A stretch of 64,000 nt of DNA. Source: CAYIHX01 sp964363305 (GTDB lineage: Bacteria > Bdellovibrionota > UBA1018). Location: contig CAYIHX010000002.1 in assembly GCA_964363305.1 (NCBI GenBank), positions 99,565-163,564 on the forward strand, written 5' to 3'. Positions 60,843 through 64,000 of this stretch are shown here, in pieces. Both the position numbers and the translations under genes were made by a program. The notes beneath the pieces were generated by a model. The model was not told where the DNA came from. It saw only the letters and a program-made list of their open reading frames with translations, and did not search any database. Within the stretch, counting starts at the first letter, position 1, and each line of letters opens with the position of its first letter.

Positions 60843-62089
60843 CAACCGCCCATTCCTTTGACGAACTCGTCGTTCGTCTTTGTCTGTTTCACCTTCTCAA
60901 GCAAGAACTCCATCGCATCAAGGGTGTTCATCGGATGGAGAACCTTTCGCAGGATCCACAGGCGATTTAACAGATCCTTCGGAAGAAGGAGCTCTTCTTT
61001 TCGTGTTGCCGATCGATTGATGTCTAGGCAGGGGAAGATGCGTTTCTCCATGAGCTTTCGGTCGAGATGAATTTCTGAGTTTCCGGTGCCCTTAAATTCT
61101 TCAAAGATGACTTCATCCATCCTAGAACCCGTATCGACCAGCGCGGTCGCAATGATAGTGAGCGACCCGCCCTCCTCAATATTGCGGGCGGCGCCGAAAA
61201 AACGTTTCGGCTTGTGGAGTGCGTTTGAATCGACACCCCCGGAAAGAATTTTTCCGGAGGGCGGGACTACCGAGTTGTACGCGCGTGCTAGGCGGGTGAC
61301 CGAATCGAGAAGAATGACGACGTCATACTTGTTCTCGACCAGGCGCTTGGCCTTTTCAATCACCATCTCCGCGACCTGTACGTGACGGGACGCCTGTTCG
61401 TCAAAAGTGGAACTGACTACCTCACCCTTCACGGAGCGCTGCATGTCGGTCACTTCTTCTGGACGCTCGTCAATGAGCAGGACGATCAGCTTAACTTCGG
61501 GGTGATTGGTGGTGATGGCGTTCGCTATGTCCTGCAGGAGGACCGTCTTGCCGGCCCGTGGCGGAGCGACGATCAAGCAACGCTGACCCATGCCGAGCGG
61601 GACCATCATGTCGATGATTCGAGTGCTGTAGTTCGTCGGCTGAAATTCGAGCTTCAGTTTTCGGCTGGGGTAGAGCGGCGTGAGATTATCAAAAAGAACC
61701 TTCTCCGAGCTTTGTTCTGAAGGCTGGAAGTTGACCTGTTCAACCTTCAGGAGGGCGAAGTAGCGCTCGCCCTCTTTGGGTGCCCGAACGGAGCCACTTA
61801 CCGTGTCCCCGGTTCGAAGGCCGAAGCGTCGAATTTGAGAGGGAGAAACATAAACATCGTCCGGGCCTGGCAGGTAATTGTAGTCAGGGGCACGAAGGAA
61901 CCCAAACCCATCTGGTAGGCACTCCAGCACACCATCGGCGTAAATATGCTCGTCTTTATCGGACTTTTTCTGAAGGACGCCGAAAATCAGATCTTGCTTG
62001 CGCATTCCTCCGGCGTTTTCGATGCCGAGTTCCCGCGCCATTTCAACCAGATCACCGATCTTCTTTTCCTTCAGTTCACGAAGATGCAT
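60842..62089 (-). CDS. rho: Transcription termination factor Rho
   Basis: Rho (415 residues) is a hexameric RNA-dependent ATPase that ends transcription. RNA-binding N-terminal domain (LRELKEKKIGDLVEMA; YVSPSQIRRFGL), Walker A APPRAGKTVL, Walker B VILLDSVTRLARAYN, and GGVDSNALHKPKRFFGAARN at the Q/R loops (split). Strong AAGGAG site before ATG 62089. First gene of the rho-DUF1385-prfA-prmC-murA unit. The 170-nt gap upstream, shared with mltG, contains GTACT/AGTAC arms at 62157-62173. Confidence 0.97.
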   Translation of the reverse strand: MHLRELKEKKIGDLVEMARELGIENAGGMRKQDLIFGVLQKKSDKDEHIYADGVLECLPDGFGFLRAPDYNYLPGPDDVYVSPSQIRRFGLRTGDTVSGSVRAPKEGERYFALLKVEQVNFQPSEQSSEKVLFDNLTPLYPSRKLKLEFQPTNYSTRIIDMMVPLGMGQRCLIVAPPRAGKTVLLQDIANAITTNHPEVKLIVLLIDERPEEVTDMQRSVKGEVVSSTFDEQASRHVQVAEMVIEKAKRLVENKYDVVILLDSVTRLARAYNSVVPPSGKILSGGVDSNALHKPKRFFGAARNIEEGGSLTIIATALVDTGSRMDEVIFEEFKGTGNSEIHLDRKLMEKRIFPCLDINRSATRKEELLLPKDLLNRLWILRKVLHPMNTLDAMEFLLEKVKQTKTNDEFVKGMGG

Positions 62090-62259
62090 GGAACTCCTTC
62101 AAGACTATCTGTTTCAAGGTGGGAAGTGAGTTGAATAGACCGTACAAGCGATTGCTGTACTCTATAGAAGTACCAAGGGGCGCGCAGCCTCGGCAAGAAA
62201 AAAGCGTTACTTTCCGAGCCGTGGGGCTTTACACTTGGTATTACGAGATCCTTTGACTG

Positions 62260-63282
62260 ATGCGCCGAATCCTCTTGGGCAGTGCTGCCCTCCTTTTGCT
62301 GTTTCTTTCTTTTTACCTGGGTGGCCTTTTTTTGTTCAGCGTTTCGCCAGGCCCCGGAGACCGGCAGCCCGTTCTATTTGAGGTTTCTCGGGGGCAGTCC
62401 CAAAGGGAAATTGCTCAGCTTCTCGAGGAAAAAAAGATCGTTTCTAGCGCCGAGGATTTTCGTTTTTTGGGACGAGTACTCGGAAAGTGGTCCCAGCTCA
62501 AGGCGGGTGAATATCAGCTCTCGTCCCAGATGTCTCCGCTCCAGGTTCTCTCGGTGCTCACCAGTGGTGCAAGTTTCGGCAGACCCTTGACTGTGCGCGA
62601 GGGCGAGAACTCTTATGAAATCGCAAAAGACCTCGAAACTCTGAGACCCGGACTCGGGGCGGAGTTCTTGCATCTCGCTCTTCAGTCGGGGGCGCGGATG
62701 GAGGGATACCTCTTCCCGGAGACTTACGCCATCACCCGGACGATGACGGCCGAAGGCGTGATCAAGGCGATGGTGAGGCAATTCGAGGCGAAGTGGGACC
62801 CGGCTTGGACTGTACGCGCGGCAGAGCTGGGGATGAGCCGTCATCAGATTGTCATTTTAGCGTCAATCATCGAGAAGGAGACGGGCGCGCCAGAAGAGCG
62901 TCCGATGATCAGCTCAGTGTTTCATAATCGATTAAAAAAAGGGATGAGGCTTCAGAGCGATCCAACAACGATTTACGGAATATGGGAAAGCTATGACGGC
63001 AACATTCGCCGGGCTGACTTACTGAGGCCGACGCCCTTCAATACGTATACGGTCCCTGCTCTGCCCGCAGGACCCATCGGTAATCCCGGCAAGGAGTCGA
63101 TCCGGGCGGCACTCTATCCGGCCGAGTCAGACTTCTTGTTTTTCGTATCGAAAAACGACGGAACTCATGAATTCACTTCAACCCTTGTCGAGCACAATGC
63201 CGCGGTTCGAGAGTTTCAATTGCGAGCGTCTGCCCGCGAAGGAAAGAGCTGGAGAAATCTTCAGAAGCGCGGGCAGCAGTGA
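62260..63282 (+). CDS. mltG: Endolytic murein transglycosylase MltG
   Basis: MltG/YceG (340 residues), an inner-membrane lytic transglycosylase that terminates nascent glycan chains. Single N-terminal membrane helix (about residues 5-28), a LysM-like segment (EVSRGQSQREIAQLLEEK), catalytic Glu205 in ASIIEKETG, and GYLFPETY and PSDPTTIYG-like (QSDPTTIYG). Its last 110 nt overlap ogt on the opposite strand. Confidence 0.94.
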   Translation: MRRILLGSAALLLLFLSFYLGGLFLFSVSPGPGDRQPVLFEVSRGQSQREIAQLLEEKKIVSSAEDFRFLGRVLGKWSQLKAGEYQLSSQMSPLQVLSVLTSGASFGRPLTVREGENSYEIAKDLETLRPGLGAEFLHLALQSGARMEGYLFPETYAITRTMTAEGVIKAMVRQFEAKWDPAWTVRAAELGMSRHQIVILASIIEKETGAPEERPMISSVFHNRLKKGMRLQSDPTTIYGIWESYDGNIRRADLLRPTPFNTYTVPALPAGPIGNPGKESIRAALYPAESDFLFFVSKNDGTHEFTSTLVEHNAAVREFQLRASAREGKSWRNLQKRGQQ

Positions 63283-63856
63283 GCGGCTGCGTGAGCCAGT
63301 GCGTAGTAAGAAACGGAAAAACAGGATTTCGATACGACCGCTCGAGGTCGATGAGGCGGCGCTTCAGAAGCAGTTCTGGCTGATGAGGGTCTGTCTTTCC
63401 CATAAAGCCGCCGATCGCCGATACGCCGACCACGCGGTGGCAGGGAATCAGAATGGGCAGAGGGTTCTTGCGAAGCGACTGACCCACTGCGCGGCAGGCT
63501 AGGCCCGGTCCTATCTTTTGAGCGACCCAGGAGTAGGTTCGGGTCTCGCCGTGAGGGATATGTGCAATCGCCTCGTAGACATTGAGTTGAAAAGGGCTCC
63601 ACTGACTGCGATCGAGTTGATCCCAGGGGATCGACTCGATGGGCTCGCCAGTGCGAAAATAGGTCTGAATCTCTTCAAGCAAGTTGCCAAGGTAGTCGGG
63701 TAATTCTCCCCGAAAGATGGCTCGCCAGGAACCCGTTTCAATGGGGGTGGGTCCTGTGCCGATGCTCTCGAGCCAGTCCATTCGAGATAGCAGTCCGGCG
63801 GCAGTCCACGTGACGCCCAGCGTTCCGATTCCGATCTGTAGTTGAAGGTGATTCAT
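63173..63856 (-). CDS. ogt: Methylated-DNA--protein-cysteine methyltransferase (Ogt/AGT-like)
   Basis: A 227-residue suicide repair protein that removes alkyl groups from O6 of guanine. The acceptor Cys139 lies in LIPCHRVVG, with the helix RAVGQSLRKNPLP and the upstream VYEAIAHIPHGETRTY. I chose ATG 63856 (MNHLQL); an in-frame upstream start at 63877 is possible. About 50 residues beyond the usual end (after RRLIDLE) are read from the complement of mltG codons, so the true 3' end might be altered by a sequencing error or the extension may be real. Confidence 0.9.
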   Translation of the reverse strand: MNHLQLQIGIGTLGVTWTAAGLLSRMDWLESIGTGPTPIETGSWRAIFRGELPDYLGNLLEEIQTYFRTGEPIESIPWDQLDRSQWSPFQLNVYEAIAHIPHGETRTYSWVAQKIGPGLACRAVGQSLRKNPLPILIPCHRVVGVSAIGGFMGKTDPHQPELLLKRRLIDLERSYRNPVFPFLTTHWLTQPLTAARASEDFSSSFLRGQTLAIETLEPRHCARQGLK

Positions 63857-63889
63857 TCGACAAACGGAGTCTGGCACTCGACGCTCAGG

Positions 63890-64000
63890 AATTCAAGAAG
63901 TCGGATGGGGGCGAAAAAAAGGGGGGTCGGGCCCGGGGGGGGGCGCGCCCGCTTTGTTGCGGGGGGGTTGGGGGTTGGGGGGGTGGGACAAACAGGGTAA
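63890..64000. other. Low-complexity G-rich window end, likely assembly artefact
   Basis: Runs of up to nine G, many GGGT repeats and no gene. This composition is unlike the rest of the window and is typical of low-quality contig ends, though a natural G-rich element cannot be excluded. No gene is supported. Confidence 0.6.

Noticed and set aside
63890..64000. G-quadruplex-rich regulatory element
   Set aside because: Occurs only at the very end of the window with an irregular homopolymer pattern, more likely assembly noise.

Overview
The window is a gene-dense, GC-rich chromosomal segment of a Gram-negative bacterium: LpxC, GmhA, SurA-type chaperones, lipoproteins and a complete proton-pumping complex I are all present. 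Gene groupings such as gyrA-TPR lipoprotein-atpZ/I/B/E, mfd-PpiC-SurA-pdxA and rho-DUF1385-prfA-prmC-murA, together with a GYF/TPR mega-protein, suggest a deltaproteobacterium in the old sense, most likely a Bdellovibrionota/Oligoflexia relative. That placement is inference. No phage, insertion sequence, integrase or CRISPR array was seen, and the last ~100 bases look like a poor assembly edge.

Layout. 1-3.6 kb (+): 3' end of gyrA, a TPR lipoprotein, then the F0 genes atpZ, atpI, atpB and atpE, closed by a hairpin terminator. 3.7-4.0 kb (+): a TRL-family lipoprotein whose stop codon overlaps that of uvrA. 4.0-14.5 kb (-): one long unit read mfd, PpiC-type isomerase, SurA-like chaperone, pdxA, phosphomannomutase, uvrA. 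14.5-24.4 kb (+): an 11-gene nuo cluster (A,B,C,D,H,I,J,K,L,M,N) with tightly overlapping genes. 24.5-37.8 kb (+): a second, canonical 14-gene nuo operon (A to N). 37.9-44.7 kb (+): a 998-residue GYF/TPR membrane protein, serS fused head-on into a tRNA-Ser gene, and a REC-PilZ regulator with its histidine kinase. 44.8-50.5 kb: recQ (+), gmhA (-), a DUF3365 haem protein (+), an AT-richer kinase/regulator pair (-) and tRNA-Pro (-). 50.5-55.1 kb (-): GNAT protein, ruvC, ruvA, ruvB and then lpxC. 55.3-64 kb: a small hypothetical gene (+), an OmpR-type regulator (-), rho-DUF1385-prfA-prmC-murA (-), mltG (+), and ogt (-).

The most unusual content is the first nuo cluster. All of its frames are open, its genes overlap by 4 nt again and again, and the Fe-S ligands of NuoB and NuoI are intact. 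Compared with the canonical operon next door, however, it lacks the NADH module (E,F,G), the quinone-ligating His/Tyr pair of NuoD, both channel glutamates of NuoK, and most of the pumping Lys/Glu residues of NuoL, M and N. It reads as a maintained complex-I-shaped assembly that has given up canonical quinone reduction and proton pumping, and its function is unknown. A second striking feature is that the mature tRNA-Ser gene begins inside the 3' end of the seryl-tRNA synthetase gene, so that processing of a shared transcript would remove the serS stop codon.
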